Of a DNA stretch of 64,000 bases, positions 1-10,679 are shown one piece after another. Each line of letters opens with the position of its first letter. Position 1 is the first letter of the stretch. This stretch comes from Centrapalus pauciflorus (Eukaryota > Streptophyta > Magnoliopsida > Asterales > Asteraceae), in contig JAANYP010004865.1 of the NCBI GenBank assembly GCA_020465985.1, forward strand, positions 124,001-188,000. The letters run 5' to 3'. The notes beneath the pieces were generated by a model, which saw only the letters and a list, made by a program, of their open reading frames with translations, was not told where the DNA came from and did not search any database. The translations under genes were made by a program, and so were the position numbers.

Positions 1-231
1 CTAGCAGACGAAACAGAAGTTCAGATACCACACGTTAACTTGCAAATTGATGAGAAGCTTCTAGTGGTTGAAGAGCCGGAGTGTATTCTGGACTCGAAGA
101 CCAAAAAGCTTCGAAATAAATATATACAGATGGTGCTCGTCCAGTGGAAACACCAAAAAGGTTCGCATCAGTCTTGGGAATCGAGAGATGTTATGAAAGC
201 TACATATCCAAGTCTGTTCGAACATAGCTAA
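1..231 (+). pseudogene. Ty3/gypsy polyprotein, C-terminal end of integrase (partial)
   Basis: The frame is open from the first base of the window to a TAA at 229-231, giving about 76 residues, so this is the tail of a longer ORF that starts outside the window. The tail has the layout of the chromodomain-like end of chromovirus (Tekay/Del type) integrases: a 'VEEPE.ILDSKTKKLRNK' block, then 'VLVQWKH.KG', an aromatic 'SWE', and a terminal 'YPSLFE'. In that family this module follows the DDE core and helps direct integration. Directly downstream comes a short spacer and a TG-starting LTR, as expected for the 3' end of a gypsy element. No lesion is visible in the part present; whether the full ORF is intact cannot be judged. 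Confidence 0.8.
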
Positions 232-268
232 CTTCGGGGACGAAGTTTGTGCGTGGTGGAGCCCATTC

Positions 269-2734
269 TGTAACAACCTAACTTTTAGTCGATCATGTAA
301 TGCTTAATTTTGAGATAATAATATAATTTTGTTATATTATTTATGTTGCAAATATTAATTAAGAATGAAAATTTATTAAGTAAATATGATTTTAAATTAT
401 ATTTATAATATAATTAAAATGAGTAAAATAAAAGAGATATAAAATACAAAAGTTTAGTGGGTTAAGTTGCAATATAAACAAATTAATATATATAAGCTAA
501 AATAATGATCATTTAAGATCATTAAATTGAATTCACTCTCTCTCTCTCTCTACTCTCTCACTAAACCTACGGCTAACCTCACAAATCATCAAGAAATTTC
601 ATTGAATTGCAATTAATTGAAGAATTGAAGTCAAGAGAAGATACAACAATCATCATTCATCACCACTTAGCAAGATTTAAAGGTAATAATTACTTAAAAT
701 GTTGAAAATTATGTGTTTGGTTCGGTTTTAATAGAAAACCGAAAATACAAGAATTATAAATATGAAATTTGTTGTTGCATGTCTAAAATTTTAGTTGATT
801 ATGATGAAATAAAGTAGATAAAAGTTATAGAAACAAAAATCAGAGGTTTGATCATCCAAATAATTACGAAATCTGAATTTTTATGATGAAATGATGTTCT
901 TGATAAAAATGACTTATTTTGGATGATCTTGATTGAATTATGATGTTAAGGATTAGGAAAATTTTATAAAACACTCAATTAATGATAATACAAATTTATA
1001 TTTAGTTGCATGTTAATAAAATTGAGTTTTGTGAAATTTTATGAAAAATCCGTATGAATGTGACCAAGAACACCAAGAACAAAACTGGGAAAAATGCTAA
1101 GTATGGGATCCGAATTCGGGTATAACCGAATTCGGATGGTGCCCCACCTTCGGATCCTATATCTCGAATGATCCTAAATTCGGTCCCAGTATCCGAATTC
1201 GGATGATGCACATTTCGGATCCCATGTTTCGGATCTTTATAATTCGGATGTACAACTTCGGATTTTATGTATTTTGGATAATCCTAATTCGGTTCCAATG
1301 TCCAAAATTAGGATGTCCTAATTCGGATGATCATTAGATCCGAACCCGGGTCCCCGATTCGGATAGGTCCGAATCCGGTGGATCCGAATTCGGGTGATTC
1401 GAAACCAAAATTCTATGTATTTTGACATTTTAATTAAATAAATGATTATATACATATACATGTTGTTATATATATATATATATAGAGAGAGAACTTATGA
1501 GAATTAAATGAAATAAAGGATATAAATAAATGAATGATTGAAGAGATTAACAGTTATCAGAATCAGATGAAATAAAGATTTTAAAGACTAAAAGATGATG
1601 AAATTAACATGATATTAATATGATAATTCTGGACAGGTTCTGTGAAATTCTGAACATAGAGACAAAGATTTAAAAGATTTAAAGCGGGTCAAAGACTTGA
1701 ATTGACAGAACAGTTTGACAAAGATAAAATACTGAGATAACTCAGGTGGCAGATTTTACATCTGTTTGATAAAGACCCCGATCTGTGAGTTATAGATATT
1801 CAGATTTAACATGTTGAAATTCCGGTTGAGACATATTGTTGATGTTAGATTGATTTGACACTCATAAAATCAGCTGGATTGTGACCTGTGCACACCATGG
1901 TACGGTGTTGCTCAGTGGAACATGATAGCTATTTGACATATCACTTCATATGATATCGCAGTTACATTTCATTTCTGGCATTGCTTTGAGATTATAGCTA
2001 TCATGACTTGAATACATATGCTTCATCATTTGCATTTAACTTGAGATATTGATTCAGCTCGATTAACCCTTTTGGTCTATTGTTCTAGACTTGGCTATTT
2101 TCACCAGTTCTATTGAACTTGGTAATGACCTCCGATGTTCCGCCATATTGACTTTCTGGTAGCTAGCCCAGTATGTGGCTGATCCCCACGATTTAAGCGT
2201 GAGTGTGGCCTGAACATCATCCGATTCTATGACTTCTATATCTCAATCATGAGGGCTGTAGCGGCAGCCAAGACATATCACGCTAGACTGATGATCCGCT
2301 TGACATGCATGTTAATTTGAAAATCTATTTACTCACTAAGCTTTGCTTACAGTTGCTACTTGACAATTTTACAGGAAAAGACAAAGGAAAGTCACGTGCT
2401 GGACCTAGCTCTTAGGTCTATTAAAGATCAAGACAGAAGTTTCTATAGACCACTACACAACAAAACCTTTCGGTACTGATTGGAAGACAACAAATGTTGT
2501 GGTTTTGGGTAGATTTGATATTATTCTATGATGTAATGATTAGATTAGATGGTACCCTTTTATAACTTTAATTTAAAATCGGTAATCTGTATTAAACTGA
2601 AATCCTAATATGTTTGTACTGTAATTTATAATTCCGCAATTAATTACTCTATCTTAGTTATGATTGATATCGTATTGAATGATGTGGGACCTAGACTCGT
2701 GACTACCGCCCCGCAAGGGATGGTTTTCACAGCA
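269..2734 (+). mobile_element. 3' LTR of the Ty3/gypsy element (right edge approximate)
   Basis: The LTR begins TGTAACAACC, 37 bases after the integrase stop codon and just after a purine-rich GTGGTGGAG. About 2.4 kb follows without coding potential. At 2330-2400 it has the 'ACTCACTAAGC ... TTTTACAGGAAAAG' arrangement that I associate with the R/U5 part of long chromovirus LTRs in eudicots. I place the right end near the CA at 2733-2734, after which the base composition changes to A-rich, but the second LTR is not in the window, so this edge is a judgement. A (TA)n run lies at 1461-1484 and a degenerate TTCGG array at about 1105-1400. Confidence 0.6.
1105..1400. repeat. Degenerate ATTCGGAT / ATCCGAAT palindromic array inside the gypsy LTR
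   Basis: About 300 bp holds a dense run of the short motif ATTCGGAT and its complement ATCCGAAT, often joined as CCGAATTCGG. Spacing is irregular, so it is not a simple tandem repeat. It lies in the 5' half of the LTR, where U3 promoter elements are expected. A similar TTCGG-rich stretch is present in opposite orientation at 63920-64000. Confidence 0.75.
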
Positions 2735-3469
2735 CACAAAAGGGTAAAACGAAGAGGGCGGTGGGGGCTTTTATAAGAGTTCAAAACCGGTTCCCCCAAC
2801 CCAGTATGGGAAACCCGACCCGATAAAAAAAACTGATTTCTAAAAAGAAAAAAATTTAAAAATAAAATAAATGTAATATATAAAATAAAGAAAATAAATT
2901 GAAAAGAAATCTAAAACAACTAAAATAAGAGAAAAAAATTCTGGAAAGAAATAAAAATAGAAAAAATAAATAAAAATATTTTTGGATTTTATTAAAAAAT
3001 TATATAAAAAATTTAAATAAACCAAAATAAAATTAACTTTAAACTTGGAAATACATAAAAATTAACACACACTTGAAAACAATAAGAAAGAAAGAAAAAA
3101 AACTTTTTGGCTTTCTGTTTTATAAAAATAACACTAACATTAAAAAGAAAAAAAAAATTTAAACACACCAAAATAAACGTAAACTAAAATTAACTTAGAA
3201 AAAAAATGCATACAATTTAATAAACACACCGAAATCTATTAATTCTCCCCATCCTAATGTACATAATAAAACACGAAGAACACTCGGAAAACTTACCTTA
3301 ATTCATCCCGATCGAACATGAAATAGAAAAAAGTTGCACATAGACTAGAATTACGATGAATAAACACAGTACATAAATTACTAGATAATGTAACATCAAA
3401 GAAAAGAAAATCTTCCTTTCATGAAAGACGATAGACTTTGCAAATCTGTTGCATTAAAAATTAAGTTAC
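2735..3469. other. A-rich non-coding stretch, unassigned
   Basis: About 730 bp with long A-runs (2824-3220), no credible ORF on either strand and no recognisable terminal repeats. It may be the decayed 3' region or LTR of the copia fragment that begins at about 3470, but I see no direct proof. Confidence 0.5.
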
Positions 3470-4459
3470 ATTGATAAATTCAGCATGCCTAACTTGTTCA
3501 CTAGAAAATTAAATCATTTTTCATCTAAAAGTTTTGTGAACAAATCGACTATCTAATTTTCTGTGTTTACAAAGTGTAATTCTACGGTACCTTATTCAAC
3601 ATGATCTTTTATAAAATGGTACAGACTATCTATGTGTTTAGCACAAGAGTGTTGTACAGGGTTACCAGTAATGGCTATTGTGCTCATTGAGTCGCAGTAG
3701 ATTGGAATGCAATTTAGGCTGAAGCCATAGTCTCGGAGTTGACTGTGCATCCAAAGTAGTTGCGAGCAGCAGCAACGTACTCGGCTTCTGCAGTGGACAA
3801 AGAAATGTTGTACTGTTTCTTTGATGCCTAACTTACCAGTTTATCTCTGAGGAACTGGATATGACCTGATGTCCTTTTCCTATCATGTTTGCAACTTGCT
3901 ATTCTGCATCTGAGTAAGCAGGTAGTCAAAACTTGTTCCTTTTGGATACCAGAGACAAAGGCCAGGCGTGCCTTTTAAATATCAAAAAATTCGTTTTACA
4001 GTAGCTAAGTGTGACTCTTTAGGATCAGCTTGAAAACGAGCATTCAAACATGTAGAAAACATGATATCCGGTCTAGTCACGATTAAATAAACTAAGGAAC
4101 CAATCATTCCTCGATAAGCCGTGATGTCAGTGGATTTACCCATTGGATCGGCATGAGGCTTTGAGGAAATTGACATGGGAGTTTTCATAGAAGTGCAGTT
4201 TTCCATCTTAAATCTCTTTAGGAGATCGTGGATGTACTTTGACTGATTTATGAGAATCCCATCAGGAAGTTGTTTGACTTCTAATCCGAGGAAAAAATTC
4301 ATTTCCCCCATCAAACTCATCTCGAACCTTGATTCCTTTTAGTTATGAAAATTCTTCACAGAGTGAAGGTTTTGTAGAACTGAATGTAATGTCGTCTACA
4401 GAAATTTGAACGAGTAGGATGTCATTACATTTATGCCGTATGTACAAGGTTGTATCAAC
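3470..4459 (-). pseudogene. Ty1/copia pol fragment (end of RT and RNase H), broken
   Basis: Read on the minus strand, the segment starts inside RT with a degenerate 'VDDITF' active-site block near 4400. It continues through 'MGEMNFFLGLEVKQ' and the 'RGMIGSLVYL.VTRPDIMF' block (3982-4320), then runs into an RNase H-like tail ending near 3480 with a 'LV.KLGML' type end. The tail is interrupted by stop codons and frame changes. Family: Ty1/copia, close to Sirevirus-like pol by wording of these blocks. The 5' side is cut at 4459, where the LTR of element Q1 starts, so Q1 appears to have inserted into this older copy. Confidence 0.75.
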
Positions 4460-5551
4460 CGTTGTAGGTCCCAAAAGGTTTTCCTAGTATGTTGCTCTAA
4501 GCTGTAGAGTCGGGGGGGGGGGGGGGGGGGGGGGTGAGTGAATACAACTATTTAAAACTCAACACACTTTTCTCAATGTTTGTGTATATTATCAACAAGT
4601 GTTAATTACAAACAAGCTTGAACTGCGGAATGGTTCAAGCTGAGAGGACAGATACAAACGGATGTTTAACTAATCTAAGACACACTCAGACTAGGTACAA
4701 TGAATACACTCACTTAGATGAACTCATTGTTTACAAGACAGACAGATGGACAACTTGGACACACATTACAGTTTTATTCAAGCAGATTTGCATGCATGAA
4801 AACACACTTCTTTGCACGATCTGAATTTCACACTCTTAGTTTTCTCACATTCCTTAGAAGCTTCCTTTTATAATATCACTGAGAATCTCAGTGAAGCTTC
4901 CTCATTGGACATAGAGATAGTGGAATGTCTTTCCAAAAAGACACAACAACTTTTCTGCACGTTCTGACAAAGCAGAATTGTCTTTACATTGCAGAATCTT
5001 TGTCTTTTCCTTTTTGTCTCTGTTGTAGAAGGATTTAACCAAAAGAAGAATGTCAAGTTTGAACCTTTCATCTTCTGTTATGGCCATTTTCATATAAGAA
5101 ATGGTCTGTCACCCATTTCAAATTTCCACTTTGTCTTCATGTAACGAAACAATGTAGGCAGTCAATGCAGCTTCTGTTTTCCACTTTGTAAACTGATCTT
5201 GTAGTCTAAAACAATACATGAGGACATGGAAACATATTACATAAAGTGTTTAACTGTTCACAAAGAACAGAACACTTAGAATTTGTCCAAGCTGCTCAAC
5301 AGGATAGAGCAGCGTGTAGACAGTTTATGTCCATCCTGTTCTATAGAATAGAACAGCTTCAGCAATCTGCCTTAGTTGCAACAAATGCAACATGGTAAAC
5401 AACTTTGACTAATATTGCAAATCACTTATCAGGTTTCAATAAGGCATTAGCAGGCCTTAAATTATACCTTCAAGTGCGTCAAATAGGTTTGATTGATAAT
5501 CTCCCCCTAAGTTGTAGAACAGGTTTGACTAAGGCCTTTTTGTGCCTAACA
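4460..5551 (-). repeat. 3' LTR of Q1
   Basis: On the minus strand the LTR starts TGTTAGGCACAAAAAGGCC at 5551, next to a purine tract, and runs for about 1.09 kb to about 4460. The terminal base appears mutated (C instead of T on the plus strand). It matches, in reverse orientation, the LTR of Q2 at 28445-29564: shared blocks include the start, the palindromic middle, and 'CTAGTATGTTGCTCTA' next to the homopolymer. The U3 part carries inverted repeats at about 5230-5420. Confidence 0.8.
4512..4534. repeat. Poly-G homopolymer (23 G) in the Q1 LTR
   Basis: An uninterrupted run of 23 G on the plus strand. The equivalent place in the Q2 LTR has 13 C (29489-29501). The run is therefore a family feature of variable length, and its exact length may be uncertain in sequencing. 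Confidence 0.9.
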
Positions 5552-5566
5552 ATCTTCCCCTATTTG
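5552..5566 (-). promoter_or_regulatory. Polypurine tract of Q1
   Basis: The plus strand shows ATCTTCCCCTATTT directly next to the LTR edge, which is AAATAGGGGAAGAT on the element strand. The same place in Q2 reads AAATAGGGGGAT. Such a tract primes second-strand synthesis in LTR retrotransposons. Confidence 0.75.
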
Positions 5567-5884
5567 CAATAATCAGTCTAAGCTGATTCTATCAATAATC
5601 ACTATATATTTTTACAATACACTTTGCTGAAATGAAATTACAACATCGAGGAAAAGTAAAGGATCAGTTTATATATACTGATTTTGATTACAACAACACA
5701 TGTTTTTACAAGAGTACAACTAATGTACTAAAGAAGATTAAAACTAATGTAATAAGAAAATTACAACTAATGTAACAAAGTACAACATATGTACAAGGAA
5801 CAATTTCAACAAATTTTGGACTGTTGATAGTGGGAGAAAATAATGGCAAGTCTGCCCAACTTATGGACAACTTCCATTCTTCAT

Positions 5885-8800
5885 CTACTCAGCAGTAGAT
5901 GGACCTCCAAGCTGTTGTGGTTCTTCTTCGAACATTTGTTCAAAATGCTCCCTGGTTTCTTCAATTTCCTGCATTTCATTTTTGAGGAACATGAAGTTAG
6001 GATGTTGAAGCTCTCCTTTTCTCATGGAACCCTTTGAGCTGTTCCCAGATAGATGCTCTCCATCTTGAAGATTTTTTGAAGGAGTTGGCAAGTCTAAAAG
6101 CAATGAGCTGCTTAAGACCAACCATATGCAAATCTGATGCTCTCTGGAAACACTTTTTCTTAGATAGGGGATCTACAAAAAATACCCCAAGCTCAGGTTC
6201 CTCTATTAGCTTGTCTTCCTCAGGTTCTACTCCTCTGGGTAGGCTGTGATCTACTCCCTTCATCTCAACAGCTAGATCTCCTTGATCGATCATTATTAGG
6301 AGTTCTTCCAGCTCAGAATCCTTCCTCTTTCTCTTGGCCTTAATCTTGGGTTCAACCACTAAGGTACCCATGATTTGTTCTTCTGTAATCAGGCAAAGAT
6401 TCTTAACTCTTTCCATTAATGTCTTGACATATGCCCTGATAGTCTTAGCAGTTTCAGATTTAGACTGAGTCAGGGCAACTGCCAATTCCACCCATTCTCT
6501 ATACCCCATTTGAGCAACATCAGTGTGTTCATATGCTTCCAATTCTGGACCTTCAGCACCCACCCTGTTTATCCTAGTAGACTGTTTGCCTTTGTTTGAA
6601 ATGGGAACAACTTTGACAATTGTTTCCTTGGCAAGCCTTCTGTTGGCAACATCAACTTCTTCCTTGCCAAGTTGTCGAAGTGTATTTGGGCTCTTCCAGA
6701 GGAGCATGCTGGCTTAGACTTGATCACAAAGACCTGAGCATGCTTTTCTTTCTCTCCTTCTTTCTCAGTCACTGACTCATTGGCAGCCTCTAGCAGTTTC
6801 CTTTGGACATCCAAGGAAGGCATCTTAGCATTTCTTGCCTCCTTGTATGCAAAGGCCTTTGCAGCTTTAGAAGAGGCTTCTTCTCTCTTTAACCTTTCAA
6901 TGGATCGAAGCTGTTCTTCTTTGAACTCATAATAGGTCTCCAAAGGAGGAAAAGCTATTCTTTTCTCTTTACCCATTTCTTTGGCCCGAGCCTTATCAAA
7001 TACAGCTTTAGGTTCCTCTTCCACTTCTTCATCAGTTTGCTCCAATATTAGATATCTCCTTCTGCTTGGCCTGTCCCTAGGAATGGATTCCTCCCCCTTA
7101 AATGGTGCAGGGTATGGAGATCCAACCTGAGTAGGCTGAGTAGCTTCAGTTGATTTGGAGACATCCATAGTACGACCTGTTTGGGAGACACCTGCTGCTT
7201 GTCCCACTGATGTTGATTTCTCCTTAAAAGGAGATGAAGATTTCACCCCCTTAGACTTGGTCTTTGAGGCAGATATCTTCTCCCCCTTTGAAGGAGATGG
7301 CACAGAGCCTTCAACAATGGGTCTGCCTGAAGAAACGAATTCAGCAGGCTGGGCAGCAGTTTTTGCAGCAGGTTTGGAACCAATAAGGCTATGCACTAAG
7401 AAAGCCAAGTTGTCCTTTACCTCTGCAAGTTGGGTAACACAAGTGTGAAGAGAGGCAGAGTGGGAAGTAGCAAGTGATGACAGCTGAGCAATGGCTTCCC
7501 TGTTAGAAGCTGTGAACATAAAACTTTGAAGCTGTGCAAGATTTAATTCAAGAGAATCCTTCATATCATCAACGTTTGATGACACAGAATTTGACAGAGA
7601 GACCACTAAGGTGTTTAAGCTGGCCAAAGTGGAAGGAAGAGTATTCATACAAGTGTCAAGGATAGCTGACAGCTGTTGGGAAACAGCTGCTAGGGAGGTC
7701 ACAGAGTCCTACTGGGTAGAAAGAATTGTTTAGAGGGTAGGGGAGACGGTTTGCAGCTGTGCAGTGAGTGCAAGCAGCTAAGAGGATTGGTCAGTTAGGG
7801 GAGCAGGGGTTGGAAAGGAAGTCTTGAACGAATCAAGGAACCCCTTAAGCTGAGCAGACACAGAGTCTGAGATGATAGAAGGTAGGGAGGTCATTGAAGT
7901 TTCTAAAGAACCAACTTTGTTGTTAGCAAAGATAGCTGATCCTTCAAAGGAAGATCTTTTGGAGTTGGAGGAGTATGTGAGGATTGTTTGGATTGGGTAG
8001 AGGGTGAAGAATGTGAATGTGAATGTGATGGGGAAGAGGCAGGGGTTTTAGGATTTGTGAGGGAAGGAAGGGAGACTTTGGAGAGTAATTCCATAGCCTG
8101 GGCATATGTGAGATTGCCCAGCTTGGAAGGGTCAAGGGAACCTTCAGCAGTGGCTATATCTGCATCATCAGGTGAAGGGGTAGGAGTTGGTGGCCTTTCA
8201 TATGCTGCTTGTGATGTACCACCTTCATTAAGACCTGGGGTGGTTCTTCAGTAGTACCTTGGTTTGTAGGTACCTCTTCATGGGAAGAGGGGATGTGCAT
8301 TTCAACATCATCAGTGGTGAAACCTGATGATGGAATTTGCATTTGGGGAGCAGCCTCACCAGAGGGATGGTCCATTCCCTCAGGTTCATTAGCTTGGGAT
8401 GAGGGTCCTTTAACAGCTGTTGGGTGTACAACAGCTGTATCATCAGGAGCATAAGTTTGAGGCTGATCTGCTGGATGGGCTGTTCCAGCAGCTTTGGAAC
8501 CTCGTGCAGACTCAGATGGTGTAGGAGAAGTATGAAGTGGAGACTGTGTGGACTCAGTGTGGAGTGGAGTGAACTCCTGTCTTTCAATATCCTCAGCCTG
8601 TTGGGAGGATGGGATAGTGGATGTGGTAGTCTCCTTTTGTACAACTGGTTCCTGTTGGGAGGAACCAGAGGGTTTAGGCTGACTCTGGGTTGACTCTTTT
8701 GGGAGTGAAGGCTGCTCCAAATTTGCTGTACTTTCTACCAAGGAGAAGCAGCAGGGGTTACTTCTTTTGCAATTGACTCCTGTTGGGAGGGGTCAGAGGT

Positions 8801-10030
8801 GCTAGTTTGGGATGATGTTTTCTTTTTGTCAAAGGATTTGCGTCTGTTATATGATTTAAGGGATGAAGTGGAGGATGGATGTTGTGGAAAAGTGAAGAGG
8901 GGTTCTGTTTGAACTGGAGGTGAGACTGGGTCAGAAATAGGAGGGTTAACCTGTTCCATGGTCTCAGGTGCCACAGAGGCACCAGCCACAAAGGCTTCAG
9001 GTTCAACAGATGAACCAAGGTGAGAAGTATGCTCCCCTTCAGCCACTGAGGCTGATGGGTAGACTTAGACTTAACTGTTTTAGCCTTCTTAAAGACAGGC
9101 TCAGCTTCAGTCAATTCCAGGCCTCTTTTCATTACCTTGGGCCTGGATTTGGATTTTGTTTTGGGAGCAGCCAGTGATCCACTCCTTCCACCAAACCAAG
9201 TAACCTCCTCATTGGAATAGATAGAGGAGGCTCATTGTCGAGTACTGGAATATAAAAGACTCTATACCAATGACAGGGAATGCAACAGTAGTTAACAAGG
9301 GATGAGAGTTGTAGAGATGCTCACCACAGACATGTTTGAATATGAGGCTTAGAAACCTTGGGTATCTTACAGCAGCAGGGCGATGTTCTTGTTGTACCAA
9401 GTTCCTCATGTTCACTAAAATCCATCTGGGCATATTCAGTGTAGTCCCATCCACAAACTGCAGGACTATGGGAATTTCATCTCTGCTAAGCTGGTCAAAA
9501 GAACCAACTTTGCAGCCAAAAGACATCACCACTGAGGCAAATAGGAAATTGTAAGTGGGTGATAAATCCATTCTGAACATAGTGACTCCAACTATGGTTT
9601 CTGCTACACCACAGAAGCTTAGCAGATTGCTCATCTGATCATTCTTAGGCTGTGGTTTGTCGTATGTTTCAGCAACAGGAAGATGAAGAACTTCCTTGAG
9701 AAGAGCAGTGGTTATCTCAATGGTCTGAGTCCCATTGAGGATGGTTCCCCTGATGGTTTTGGTTGATGGATCATAAGCGCAGGTGTACCAAAACTCATAC
9801 ACCATCTCCTGGTACAGGACAGTAGGAGAGGCAGTCATAGCATAATGCAGGAGGTGAAGTTGCAGAAACTCCACCATCTTTTCATAATCCTTTCCCACGT
9901 AGTTTTTGGGTATGGTTAGGTTGGCTATATAGTTAGTGGGTTTCAGATTGAGCATCGTGGTGACTGAGGGATGTTTTTCGACATCATCACCAATGAAAAC
10001 TGGAAGCAGGGGGTTGTTTTGGTGAGCCAT
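5885..10030 (-). pseudogene. Third ORF (env-like position) of Q1, about 1.3-1.4 kaa, broken by frameshifts
   Basis: The ORF starts at the ATG at 10030 and is open for 273 residues (to 9209). It then continues in other frames through 8735-9132, 8154-8741, 6569-7702, 5997-6707 and ends near 5885, so at least four frame changes have accumulated. The first ~270 residues look globular: 'KMVEFLQLHLLHYAMT', 'VYEFWYTC', 'LSRDEIPIVLQF' and 'RYPRFLSLIFKH'. A Ser/Thr/Pro/Gln-rich low-complexity middle follows, with a basic 'FKKAKTVKSKS' patch. Then comes a charged, coiled-coil-like part (about 6570-7100) and a conserved tail with 'YREWVELA'. It lies between pol and the 3' LTR, where Sireviruses carry their env-like ORF. 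Plant databases often call such N-terminal domains 'putative plant transposon protein'. I see no signal peptide or clear membrane span, so an envelope role is not supported by the sequence. Confidence 0.6.
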
Positions 10031-10679
10031 TTGAGAGTAGTGGAATGAAGGATGCTGGACACTTAGTCGATTTAGGGTTTATCAGGTAGTTATGGAAGCG
10101 GTAGAGAAGAAGAAGGAGATGAAACAGTGAAAGAGGTATTTATAGAATTTGAATGTGAGTGAGTAGGAGAGAGAAAGGTTTGGGCGGTTGATTTGAAATG
10201 TTCTTTAACGGAAAACGGAACGGTTTGCCATGTTAGAACGGTTGTCAGACCACTTGAACCTTTTTAACTATTAACACACGTTAACAAACATTATCCGCAG
10301 GTAATTAAGCTAAATAAATAAAGAAATTAACTTATTTATGAAGAAAGGTAATTAAAATTGATGTTCTAAGATGTTATTCATCCCTCAAGCTGTTCATTTA
10401 ACCTGTGCAGCTAGATGAGAATAGGTTTTTCGTTCAATAGCTGATCAGGTTACAAGACAATGTCTTGTATGACAGATTGAGAGAGTGAGCAGGTTGGAGG
10501 TTTGTATAACAGAACAGGTTTGAAGTTAAAACATATTTTGTCAAGCGTGTTATACGTCCAAACTGTCCAAGTTTTCAGAAATTTGCTAAGTATAGAACAC
10601 GCAGAGCCTGTTCTATCTAAGCTGTTCTGAGAAATTTAAACAGTTTGAACCATGCGATCTCTTAGAGCATCAATGACAC
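10031..10679 (-). other. pol-ORF3 spacer of Q1 (repeated at 13095-13742 and 16158-16805)
   Basis: About 650 bp without coding potential. It includes the ORF3 leader and a stretch rich in GTTCT/AGAAC words (about 10500-10650) resembling the inverted repeats in this family's LTR. All three copies are nearly the same. Confidence 0.7.

Noticed and set aside
2840..3025. Minus-strand ORF rich in Phe, Tyr and Ile
   Set aside because: It is the complement of an A-rich tract; no protein character.
7944..8135. His/Ser/Pro-rich ORFs in two overlapping frames as separate small genes
   Set aside because: They are alternate frames of the same decayed ORF3 low-complexity region.
8424..8693. Trp/Cys-rich plus-strand ORF
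   Set aside because: Shadow frame of the Ser/Pro/Gln-rich middle of Q1 ORF3.
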